DNA of 10,000 bases, taken from JBBTYG01 sp964483045 (lineage in GTDB: Bacteria > Patescibacteriota > Minisyncoccia > UBA6257 > 2-01-FULL-56-20). Shown here piece by piece: positions 5,217 to 10,000 of the stretch. The stretch is taken from positions 1 to 10,000 of the forward strand of contig CAYZZK010000027.1 in the NCBI GenBank assembly GCA_964483045.1, given 5' to 3'. Every line of letters starts with the position of its first letter. The first letter of the stretch is position 1. The position numbers and the translations under genes were made by a program. The notes beneath the pieces were generated by a model. The model did not search any database, was not told the origin of the DNA, and saw only the letters and a list, made by a program, of their open reading frames with translations.

Positions 5217-6317
5217 TTACTTTATATAACCGAGCACCACATTCCTGATTCTTGCGGATGAAGTACCGTCGGCAAATGTATTTAAACGAAAACTTATATT
5301 GTTGGAGTCATTTATTGGGTCAAATGAAAATTTTTCATGCCATGTTCCAGCTCCAAAAAGTCTCCCGTCTTTTTGTCCAATCTGCTTGGTACTTACGTAT
5401 ACCGTGAGAAGGGCTTGAGGCACTGTGGGATTTACTAAATCTAGATCAAATGCAATCGATATTAATTTACTTCTCGGCTTGATTGAAATGGCAAACCAAG
5501 AGTCCGAACCCTTTTTCTCCGCTATAAGTGTAGTCCCACTGACATTTCCGTTTGGTAAGATTGGTTCTTTATTCAAATCTAGCGAAACATTTTCAATTGT
5601 TCCATTCAAAATCTGACATCGACCAGCCAAAGCGTCGTTACCCAGCTCCTTGCAATAAACTCCTGTCATCTTATCATCTGGATATAAAGGGAGATTAATA
5701 AAATGAATCAAGCATTGATTTTTGTTATTTTCGGAATTAGTCGATGATCCATAGACGTCACAAAGTTTAGCTTGGTACGTAGCCCATAAGGCATTCCTTG
5801 TTTGTTGATTCGATAGTTGCCCAGATAAGTATGTTTGCTTAAAATCGTCAGAAAAATCGGGTACTAAGCTATTATTGGGGATTAAATAAGTGCCTACATT
5901 ATATATACAATAATCTCGATAGGACGTTTGCGTATCCCTAACTAACTTATCAGTAGAAAGATTAAGACAAAAATTGATTACTTCTTTACTCGACGGATTC
6001 TCTTTACTAATCATAGTCTCAAGTATAGCGCCCGTACAAACATCGGGATCAAGAATAAGTGTTGCGTCTCTAGGATCAGAAGCCACTCCGTATTTGATTT
6101 GGGCTAGCATTTTGTTAGTCATGGATCCCGACAAGCATGTGGCAACATCCCTAGCAAGATCGCTCGAAGATGAGTTCTGCGACGATTGGTTAAGAGCCGG
6201 CGCGCTCTGAGTGGGCGATGAGATCGTAGGTTTACGCAAAACAAAATACCCAACCGCACCGACAAGAAGAACTACAAAAATCGCGAGCGCTATGCTTGCG
6301 AATCCTTTTTTATTCAT
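5217..6317 (-). CDS. Membrane-anchored, Cys-rich extracytoplasmic protein (366 aa)
   Basis: Function not recognised. The N-terminus is a short positive leader and one hydrophobic helix, MNKKGFASIALAIFVVLLVG and on to residue 27, of the KKGFA type common in CPR surface proteins. A Ser/Gln/Pro-rich linker (31-52) follows. Residues 55-240 look helical with eight cysteines (61, 94, 117, 137, 186, 202, 222, 234), an even number that suits four disulphides outside the cell. Residues 245-366 look like a beta-rich domain (LLTVYVSTKQIG, then SFRLNTFADGTSSARIRNVV), similar in style to a jelly-roll binding module. The frame is open 36 codons further, but that part is intergenic repeat. The chosen ATG lies 6 nt after TACAAT. 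The gene looks AT-richer than the operon at the left. Confidence 0.78.
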   Translation of the reverse strand: MNKKGFASIALAIFVVLLVGAVGYFVLRKPTISSPTQSAPALNQSSQNSSSSDLARDVATCLSGSMTNKMLAQIKYGVASDPRDATLILDPDVCTGAILETMISKENPSSKEVINFCLNLSTDKLVRDTQTSYRDYCIYNVGTYLIPNNSLVPDFSDDFKQTYLSGQLSNQQTRNALWATYQAKLCDVYGSSTNSENNKNQCLIHFINLPLYPDDKMTGVYCKELGNDALAGRCQILNGTIENVSLDLNKEPILPNGNVSGTTLIAEKKGSDSWFAISIKPRSKLISIAFDLDLVNPTVPQALLTVYVSTKQIGQKDGRLFGAGTWHEKFSFDPINDSNNISFRLNTFADGTSSARIRNVVLGYIK

Positions 6318-6323
6318 ATTTTG

Positions 6324-6332
6324 ATTGTAACA
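6324..6332 (-). promoter_or_regulatory. Extended -10 promoter predicting leaderless mRNA
   Basis: TGTTACAAT on the minus strand ends 6 nt before the ATG at 6317. This supports the shorter start of the Cys-rich protein. No -35 is seen. Confidence 0.7.
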
Positions 6333-6342
6333 TACAACCTTA

Positions 6343-6423
6343 GTGCGCCGGCGTGGATCGCAGATACTGAGCAAAGCGAATGTACGAAGTCGCAGATCCT
6401 GAGCGAAGCCGAAGGATTCGAAC
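6343..6423 (+). repeat. Dispersed intergenic repeat, copy A (tandem double unit)
   Basis: Two related units follow each other: CGCAGATACTGAGCAAAGC (6359-6377) and CGCAGATCCTGAGCGAAGC (6391-6409). The first continues to GAATGTACGAAG and the second to CGAAGGATTCGAAC. The 5' part (TGCGCCGGCGTGGATC) matches copies at 7737 and 9341; the 3' part matches 7104-7140. It fills the gap between the membrane protein gene and the Cys-rich protein gene. Confidence 0.7.
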
Positions 6424-6425
6424 AA

Positions 6426-7049
6426 CTATTCTCCAGCAGCTTGTTCTTTTATAGCGTTAAATCCTAATCTTTTTCTATATACTGCCAGAATTAAAAACGT
6501 ATTCACGACAAGAAGGTAAATTTGGAAAGCAGAATTTTGGATATTCCATTGCGGAATAGAAGGGAGAACCAATAGAACACTAATTAAGCTAGCTATATAT
6601 GTGACTCCAGTTTCGGTTTCTGGGTACTTCCATGCTTTAAGAATAGTAGGAAGTGCTGCAGCTCCGTCTCCAATAGCAGTAAGTAATACTGCACTTAAGG
6701 GAGAGTTGGCGAAAAACCAAAAAATAATTGCTAAGATCGAAAATGCCCCGCACAAAAAATCGAAAATGGTTAACTTCCAGTAACTCTTCGGATTTGCGAA
6801 TGAGGCAATGAGGACTAATAAAGGAATGAATCCTGCAAGGAAAATGCGCGTGGTGGCCCATGTATCAGCACCTGCCGAAACAGCAGCCGCTGTTCCAATT
6901 AGTGGAGCAAGCGCCCACATCGACCATGATATACGATTCGGTTTTGATTTTGCTCTTAGTGTATCGCGAATATAAAATGTCGCTCCGGTAACGCTTACGA
7001 GTGCACTTAAAACAACAAGCCAATGGACAAAAGAAAGTCCGAACAACAT
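6426..7049 (-). CDS. Seven-helix membrane protein, SWEET/PQ-loop-like internal duplication
   Basis: Integral membrane protein of 207 residues with about seven hydrophobic helices, near residues 5-27, 41-60, 68-85, 93-113, 118-137, 148-166 and 173-191. Two parts look like repeats: residues 22-46 (GATFYIRDTLRAKSKPNRIS region) and 128-152 (GDGAAALPTILKAWKYPETE region). Both pair a helix end with a basic loop containing Pro and then a polar-to-Trp/Tyr helix start. Seven helices in a 3-1-3 arrangement with a P-x(8,9)-P loop is the layout of SWEET sugar transporters and PQ-loop proteins. I infer a small-solute transporter or related fold, but the sequence is too diverged to name a substrate. The ATG is 6 nt after TAGAAT. 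No signal peptide is needed. Confidence 0.72.
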   Translation of the reverse strand: MLFGLSFVHWLVVLSALVSVTGATFYIRDTLRAKSKPNRISWSMWALAPLIGTAAAVSAGADTWATTRIFLAGFIPLLVLIASFANPKSYWKLTIFDFLCGAFSILAIIFWFFANSPLSAVLLTAIGDGAAALPTILKAWKYPETETGVTYIASLISVLLVLPSIPQWNIQNSAFQIYLLVVNTFLILAVYRKRLGFNAIKEQAAGE

Positions 7050-7055
7050 AAAACC

Positions 7056-7061
7056 ATTCTA
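7056..7061 (-). promoter_or_regulatory. -10 element predicting leaderless mRNA for the seven-helix protein
   Basis: TAGAAT on the minus strand, 6 nt before the ATG at 7049. No TG extension or clear -35. Supported mainly by the shared spacing with other genes here. Confidence 0.55.
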
Positions 7062-7103
7062 TCTCATTAAAAGAAAAAATACTTTTGTATGCCCATGCTA
7101 GAC

Positions 7104-7140
7104 GCATCGTCCTGAGCTTGCCGAAGGGTTCGAACGATGC
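7104..7140 (+). repeat. Dispersed intergenic repeat, copy with hairpin arms
   Basis: Perfect 7-bp arms GCATCGT (7104-7110) and ACGATGC (7134-7140) enclose CCTGAGCTTGCCGAAGG and TTCGA. The last 12 bases (TTCGAACGATGC) recur exactly at 9388-9399, and the core recurs at 6397-6423. Confidence 0.68.
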
Positions 7141-7168
7141 TGATAGAAAACCGGAAAAAACGATCCAG

Positions 7169-7206
7169 TTGACAATTTATAACCTTATGCCAAAATGTTT
7201 TTGGCA
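7169..7206 (+). promoter_or_regulatory. Candidate -35 and overlapping palindromic operator
   Basis: TTGACA at 7169-7174 is followed by a perfect inverted repeat TGCCAAAA-TGT-TTTTGGCA at 7188-7206 covering the expected -10 region. The hexamer 17 nt after TTGACA is AAAATG, a poor -10. A TATAAC at 7179-7184 is another possible -10. The palindrome could bind a dimeric regulator or form a leader hairpin. Confidence 0.4.
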
Positions 7207-7257
7207 AATTAACACGTTTGCACTGGACAAATAAACCCCAGAAAGTGAAAGGCACAG

Positions 7258-7677
7258 ATGATCACGATTAGTCCGAAAGTACCCCCGCAGATCCGTGGTG
7301 GAAACCCCTTCGGTTTCAGGACGGACAACAGAATCAAAGAAAGTAGGCATCTAAAAGCCCGCCCGCCGGAGGCGTTGACTCAAGACCGGATAATTGCAGA
7401 AGTGCGCGTTCAGCTGGAGCAACTTCGGAACTGGCCATGCGAGGTGAACGTCATTATAGGCACTCAAGAAGGGCAATCGATTGTTGAGGGTGAAATCAAA
7501 GCCTACGAACAGAGGACATTTGAACAGGCAACCGCGGTTGTCGAGACCGTGCGTGCCATCGCCTTCAAATTCTCGCAACAGCACCCCCGGAGTTCCTTCA
7601 CGGTGTCGGCGCAACAAACGGTGACCATTACCAAGGTTTATCCCAAACTCCCCTCGGGAGGAGAATCGAACAATTAG
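7258..7677 (+). CDS. Hypothetical protein (139 aa)
   Basis: Function not recognised. Soluble, with no signal peptide, membrane span or Cys cluster. The first 40 residues are basic and Pro/Gly-rich and probably flexible. Residues 41-125 look like a small alpha/beta fold: helix (TQDRIIAEVRVQLEQLRNW), strand (CEVNVIIGT), strand (GQSIVEGEIKAY), long helix (TFEQATAVVETVRAIAFKFSQQ) and strand (SSFTVSAQQTVTITKVYP). The pattern suggests a compact domain that might bind a ligand or partner. AAAGG lies 5 nt before the ATG, and an intrinsic terminator starts 13 nt after the stop, so the gene is a complete single unit. It faces the secreted-protein gene convergently. Confidence 0.8.
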   Translation: MITISPKVPPQIRGGNPFGFRTDNRIKESRHLKARPPEALTQDRIIAEVRVQLEQLRNWPCEVNVIIGTQEGQSIVEGEIKAYEQRTFEQATAVVETVRAIAFKFSQQHPRSSFTVSAQQTVTITKVYPKLPSGGESNN

Positions 7678-7689
7678 TCATTCCCGACC

Positions 7690-7734
7690 AAAGAGAGGCG
7701 CGAACCACGATATGTGGAAACGCCTCTTTTTTTC
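7690..7734 (+). terminator. Rho-independent terminator with nested hairpin
   Basis: AGAGGCG (7694-7700) pairs with CGCCTCT (7721-7727); inside it CCAC / GTGG forms a second stem. Seven T residues follow (7727-7733). It is the terminator of the 139-residue hypothetical gene. On the minus strand the same stem lacks a good U-tract. Confidence 0.9.
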
Positions 7735-7736
7735 TT

Positions 7737-7780
7737 GCGCGCAGGCATGGATCAAAGATACTGAGCAAACCGAGAAAGTT
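7737..7780 (+). repeat. Dispersed intergenic repeat, copy B (5' unit, degenerate end)
   Basis: GCGCAGGCATGGATCAAAG, then ATACTGAGCAAA, matches 9343-9372 with one difference (GGCATGG versus GGCTTGG). It diverges after CTGAGCAAA. It lies between convergent genes, just after an intrinsic terminator. Confidence 0.65.
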
Positions 7781-7791
7781 TTGGAAGCGAG

Positions 7792-9264
7792 TTATCTAAG
7801 AAGCTTCTGTAATTCTATCGAAATTTCCGAAAGCGACGATGAGAGCGATGAAAGAATTGACGCGAGGGTGCTAGGCGTGGAGAGAGAGGTGCTTGTCGCC
7901 GTTGTGTCGCTCCCACCCTGCGTCGTGGCGCTCGCAGAGTTGCTCTGTGTCGAAATATTGCCGGAGGCATCATACGCGGCCACGGTGTAGCTGTACGAAG
8001 TTGCGGTCGAAAGATTGGTGCTGTGGTAAGACGTACCCGTAACTTCCGAGCCCGAGATATAACTGCCGTTCTTATAGATCCGATAACCAGCCACTCTCAC
8101 GTCATCCGTGGAAGCATCCCAAGAAAGATCTATCTCTGAGATAGACACGGTCGTGGCAGTAAGTCCGGTCGGCGTCGAGGGCGGTTGCGTATCAACGGTG
8201 CTCGGAGGGGGAGGAGGCGGCGGCGTACCGGAGGAGGAAAGAGTAGTGGCGGAAACGCTCGTACTTTGTGGCGAAATATTGCCGGCGGCGTCATAAGCCG
8301 CAACTGTATAGGTGTAGGTCGTGGCGGACGAAAGTCCGGTATCCCAATACGCCGACGTCGGAACGGTGGTTCCTATGAGAGTGCCACCGCGATAAATTTT
8401 ATATCCGGCCACGCCGACATTATCGGTGGAAAGCGACCACGAAAGATTTATTTGGCCAGACGAAACAACGGATGCGCTCAAGTTGGTGGGCGCCGAAGGA
8501 GATGTTACGTCCGCCGTGCTGGTCGTGGTCATCGTTGTAGTCGTGGTTGCAGTCGTAGTTGATGAGGAAGTGGATGGTGAAGGGGGTGGGGGTGGTGGTG
8601 GACTCCAACCTTCTCCGCCAGACGACTGGATTGGAGATTGAGATGTGGTCGTGGCCGAATAATAAGTAGTAGTAGCAACCGTGGAAGTCGCAACGACTGT
8701 CGTGGAAGTGGATGCGGTGGAAGTCGGGAACGTAAAATTCGTTGTAGTTGTTGTAATTTTAGTTTGGATTCCCGGAGCGGTGAGAAGTCCCGGTGGGATG
8801 ACACCTGAAGTTCCGGCGCCGGTCGTTACGAGTTCGTTCAACTTACTGAGCGTCCGTGGCCCAACGGCCCCCACCGCTTCAATACCCTCTTTCTCTTGGA
8901 GTTTCTTCACTGCGGTTTCAGTGAGTTGGCCGTAGTAACCGGTCACGAGACCTTCTGGATACACATCCGGGAATTGCTTCAAGAATTCCTGAAGCTTTTT
9001 CACCTCGTCGCCAGCCATCCCGCGCACGAGGGTTTTTGTGAAATGGAGCTCGGCCTTGACCGCTTCAATTTCCTTCGTGGAAGAAGCGACTTGCACGGTG
9101 AGTGTCGCCACTTGTTCTTGGAGCGCCTTGACCTGTGTCTGGAGCTGGACAATGAGCGCCTGCAAACTTTGCACGTCCTGGGGTAACGCATTCGCCGTAA
9201 CTGCGAATGCAGAAATCGGGAATATGAGAAATACTACCCCAAGGACCGAAGCCTTTTTGAACAT
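7792..9264 (-). CDS. Secreted multidomain protein: coiled coil, peptidoglycan-binding domain, Ser/Thr/Pro linker, two FN3 domains
   Basis: Probable exported cell-surface or cell-wall protein of 490 residues. A signal peptide covers 1-21 (cut after AFA, or after ANA at 26). Residues 29-77 form a Gln-rich coiled coil. Residues 78-146 are a PG_binding_1-like domain (GDEVKKLQEFL, GYYGQLTETAVKKLQ, GAVGPRTLSKLN), expected to hold peptidoglycan. Residues 147-254 are a Thr/Ser-rich stalk, probably extended, with seven prolines at 222-228. Two fibronectin type III domains follow, at about 255-343 and 360-447, separated by another seven-proline run (348-354); they are clearly duplicates (VAAYDAAGNIS and VAAYDASGNIS). 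The tail (452-490) is Ser-rich and ends in an amphipathic helix, with no LPXTG. No catalytic domain is seen, so adhesion, attachment to a host or a structural role is inferred. The ATG follows TACAAT by 6 nt. Confidence 0.88.
   Translation of the reverse strand: MFKKASVLGVVFLIFPISAFAVTANALPQDVQSLQALIVQLQTQVKALQEQVATLTVQVASSTKEIEAVKAELHFTKTLVRGMAGDEVKKLQEFLKQFPDVYPEGLVTGYYGQLTETAVKKLQEKEGIEAVGAVGPRTLSKLNELVTTGAGTSGVIPPGLLTAPGIQTKITTTTTNFTFPTSTASTSTTVVATSTVATTTYYSATTTSQSPIQSSGGEGWSPPPPPPPSPSTSSSTTTATTTTTMTTTSTADVTSPSAPTNLSASVVSSGQINLSWSLSTDNVGVAGYKIYRGGTLIGTTVPTSAYWDTGLSSATTYTYTVAAYDAAGNISPQSTSVSATTLSSSGTPPPPPPPSTVDTQPPSTPTGLTATTVSISEIDLSWDASTDDVRVAGYRIYKNGSYISGSEVTGTSYHSTNLSTATSYSYTVAAYDASGNISTQSNSASATTQGGSDTTATSTSLSTPSTLASILSSLSSSLSEISIELQKLLR
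8519..8613. repeat. Low-complexity Thr/Ser and Pro codon tract within the secreted-protein gene
   Basis: Strings of GTC/GTT/GTG triplets (plus strand) followed by a G-rich GGGGGTGGGGGTGG tract encode the ACT-rich Thr stalk and the first seven-proline run on the minus strand. A second Pro tract lies at 8201-8224. Such tracts can change length by slippage in multiples of 3. Confidence 0.6.
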
Positions 9265-9270
9265 GCTAAA

Positions 9271-9279
9271 ATTGTACCA
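9271..9279 (-). promoter_or_regulatory. Extended -10 promoter predicting leaderless mRNA for the secreted protein
   Basis: TGGTACAAT on the minus strand ends 6 nt before the ATG at 9264. No -35 is evident. Same geometry as the sites at 4436 and 6324. Confidence 0.7.
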
Positions 9280-9310
9280 TAAGCGGTTTTATGCGGGCGG
9301 CTGTATACTT

Positions 9311-9323
9311 GGCGCTTCGCGCC
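9311..9323. repeat. Short GC hairpin in the gap before the secreted-protein gene
   Basis: GGCGC-TTC-GCGCC is a perfect 5-bp stem. It lies about 75 nt downstream of the minus-strand stop at 9399 but has no convincing U-tract, so its role as a terminator is doubtful. Confidence 0.3.
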
Positions 9324-9340
9324 TCCATAATTTTATATTT

Positions 9341-9399
9341 GTGCGCAGGCTTGGATCAAAGATACTGAGCAAAGCGAATGCACGATGTTCGAACGATGC
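9341..9399 (+). repeat. Dispersed intergenic repeat, copy C
   Basis: Begins GTGCGCAGGCTTGGATC and continues AAAGATACTGAGCAAAGC, GAATGCACGATG, and ends in TTCGAACGATGC, the exact 12-mer found at 7129-7140. Its last base is the first base of the neighbouring gene's stop codon, so the repeat abuts that gene. Confidence 0.7.
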
Positions 9400-9806
9400 T
9401 ATTGTTTTATTCCAAAAATATAATAAATAATTAGAGTAGCAACGACGGTAGCCGCGATAACCACAATAAACTGCCAGAAAAATTTACTCACCAAGCCTTC
9501 TCTTGGTTTATTGACCATTTGTGCTGCATCGCCGGCCTTATAAATTCCCGGTCCAAGTTCGATACTTCCACCGTTTCCATTTGGCCCTCCGTCTCCGGCT
9601 TTAATGTTAATATCGCCTCCCTTAGAATAATTTCTCCTTTTATCTAAAGTAAATTGCCGCATTGTTAACAATTTTTCTAATTCGGCTTCTAGTTCCGCTC
9701 GATGTGTTGGTAATAGTATCGCTCTATACGGTGATAAATGTTTAGCTGTAGTTAAAAGTTCTTTTAACTCCAAAATTCTTTTCTCTATCTTCTCCAGATC
9801 TGTCAT
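9399..9806 (-). CDS. Hypothetical tail-anchored membrane protein with coiled coil and Gly-rich middle
   Basis: Function not recognised; 135 residues. Residues 1-58 are helical and charged (DLEKIEKRILELKELL, then HRAELEAELEKLL), probably a coiled-coil dimer. Residues 62-95 are rich in Gly, Asn and Asp (GGDINIKAGDGGPNGNGG), a turn-rich or metal-binding-like stretch in style, but not a known motif. A single membrane helix occupies about 109-131 with a short positive tail (GIKQ), so most of the protein would be cytoplasmic with a C-terminal anchor. The ATG at 9806 follows TATACT by 7 nt, and no Shine-Dalgarno is present. The gene is AT-richer than the secreted-protein gene downstream. A role as a membrane-linked adaptor is a guess only. 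Confidence 0.72.
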   Translation of the reverse strand: MTDLEKIEKRILELKELLTTAKHLSPYRAILLPTHRAELEAELEKLLTMRQFTLDKRRNYSKGGDINIKAGDGGPNGNGGSIELGPGIYKAGDAAQMVNKPREGLVSKFFWQFIVVIAATVVATLIIYYIFGIKQ

Positions 9807-9813
9807 GGAATTC

Positions 9814-9841
9814 AGTATAGTGCGCCGCCAAATTTATTCAA
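9814..9841 (-). promoter_or_regulatory. Promoter predicting near-leaderless mRNA for the tail-anchored protein
   Basis: -35 TTGAAT (9836-9841) and -10 TATACT (9814-9819), 16 nt apart; the ATG is 7 nt after the -10. The -35 lies inside the inverted repeat 9826-9849. Confidence 0.62.
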
Positions 9842-9849
9842 ATTTGGCG
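9826..9849. repeat. 10-bp inverted repeat over the -35 region
   Basis: CGCCAAATTT-ATTC-AAATTTGGCG is a perfect palindrome. It overlaps the -35 of the tail-anchored gene, so it could be an operator for a dimeric regulator. No regulator is identified. Confidence 0.5.
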
Positions 9850-9861
9850 CGAAGGAGGGGT

Positions 9862-9888
9862 CGGGAGGAAAGTATAAGGTTCCTCCCG
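9862..9888. repeat. 9-bp inverted repeat
   Basis: CGGGAGGAA / TTCCTCCCG with a 9-nt spacer. No U-tract on either side. Its role is unknown; a processing signal or binding site are possible. Confidence 0.4.
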
Positions 9889-9890
9889 TG

Positions 9891-9921
9891 TAGGAGATTA
9901 TTCAGAACCGAGGGTTGTGAA
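9891..9921 (+). repeat. 31-nt intergenic repeat, copy 2
   Basis: Matches 5138-5168 at 26 of 31 positions (TAGGA, ATTATTCAGAA and TGAA blocks exact). One arm of the small stem has a mismatch here (TTCAGAA against TTGTGAA). Confidence 0.55.
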
Positions 9922-9927
9922 ACGCAT

Positions 9928-9964
9928 AAAACAAAAATTCGGCCTATGGCCGTATTTTTGTTTT
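9928..9964. terminator. Bidirectional intrinsic terminator beside the tRNA gene
   Basis: AAAACAAAAAT and ATTTTTGTTTT flank CGGCC / GGCCG around a TAT loop: a nearly perfect 17-position stem with A-runs and T-runs on opposite sides, which works for both strands. On the minus strand it begins 1 nt after the tRNA 3' end. Confidence 0.85.
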
Positions 9965-9965
9965 G

Positions 9966-10000
9966 TGCGCGGGACAGGAGTCGAACCTGCAAGCCCTTGC
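9966..10000 (-). tRNA. tRNA 3' part, class II, probably tRNA-Leu (cut by window edge)
   Basis: On the minus strand the T arm GCAGG-TTCGACT-CCTGT and the acceptor 3' strand CCCGCGC with discriminator A are clear. Before the T arm, GCAA-GGGC-TTGC can form a variable-arm hairpin, which marks a class II tRNA (Leu, Ser or Tyr). Discriminator A excludes most Ser tRNAs, and a predicted 5' end GCGCGGG fits Leu better than Tyr, which usually starts GG. The anticodon lies outside the window. CCA is not encoded (CAA follows), so it must be added by a nucleotidyltransferase. Confidence 0.8.

Noticed and set aside
6318..6425. N-terminal extension of the Cys-rich protein by 36 residues
   Set aside because: It translates the intergenic repeat (FGFAQDL-type peptide), and the hydrophobic anchor and the promoter geometry both point to the ATG at 6317.
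8426..8935. Plus-strand open frames with Val- and Gly-runs opposite the secreted protein
   Set aside because: They are reverse readings of Thr and Pro codon tracts, with no family features.
6343..9399. Dispersed repeats as a CRISPR array
   Set aside because: Copies are hundreds of bases apart, imperfect and modular, with genes between them.
9862..9888. Intrinsic terminator at the 9-bp inverted repeat
   Set aside because: No U-tract follows on either strand.

Overview
The window looks like part of a Candidate Phyla Radiation (Patescibacteria, Parcubacteria-like) genome. This is inferred from gene content, with no phylogeny run. Housekeeping genes are packed tightly next to small proteins restricted to this group. 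The nucleotide pyrophosphohydrolase-like protein with paired Cys motifs, the N-terminal type of the 201-residue hypothetical protein, the KKGFA-type membrane anchor and the secreted peptidoglycan-binding/FN3 protein are all of a kind I associate with Parcubacteria. The partial tRNA at the right edge does not encode CCA.

Layout. Positions 1-1679 (minus strand) hold a housekeeping operon read right to left: rnhB (RNase HII), rpmF (L32), nusB and the start of rnc (RNase III). It joins RNA processing, ribosome assembly and antitermination. Positions 1785-2645 hold a stand-alone unit: promoter, a roughly 160-nt leader with two strong hairpins, a 201-residue protein of unknown function and a hairpin terminator. 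Positions 2697-3679 (minus) hold a small regulator with two LuxR-type HTH domains and a type IV pilin-like protein, each with its own ribosome binding site and terminator. Positions 3845-5137 (plus) hold a coiled-coil hypothetical protein and a MazG-like protein. Positions 5217-7049 (minus) hold a membrane-anchored Cys-rich extracytoplasmic protein and a seven-helix membrane protein with a SWEET/PQ-loop-like internal duplication. Positions 7258-7734 (plus) hold a 139-residue hypothetical protein with a canonical terminator. Positions 7792-9806 (minus) hold a secreted protein (coiled coil, peptidoglycan-binding domain, Thr/Ser/Pro linker, two FN3 domains) and a tail-anchored coiled-coil/Gly-rich protein. 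The right edge carries the 3' end of a class II tRNA, probably Leu, and its terminator.

Two kinds of translation start coexist. Several genes have a clear Shine-Dalgarno (AAAGGA or AGGAGGT). Five others have a -10 hexamer only 6-7 nt before the ATG, which predicts leaderless mRNAs. rnhB may combine the two ideas: a three-codon leaderless frame whose stop overlaps the rnhB start.

Two families of short repeats lie between genes. One is built around a CTGAGC...GAAGG...TTCGAACGATGC core (near 6343, 7104, 7737 and 9341). The other is a 31-nt hairpin-forming unit (5138 and 9891). The strongest candidate for an undescribed element is the two-hairpin leader at 2444-2560. No CRISPR array, insertion sequence, origin or prophage was seen, and no gap between genes exceeds 300 bases.
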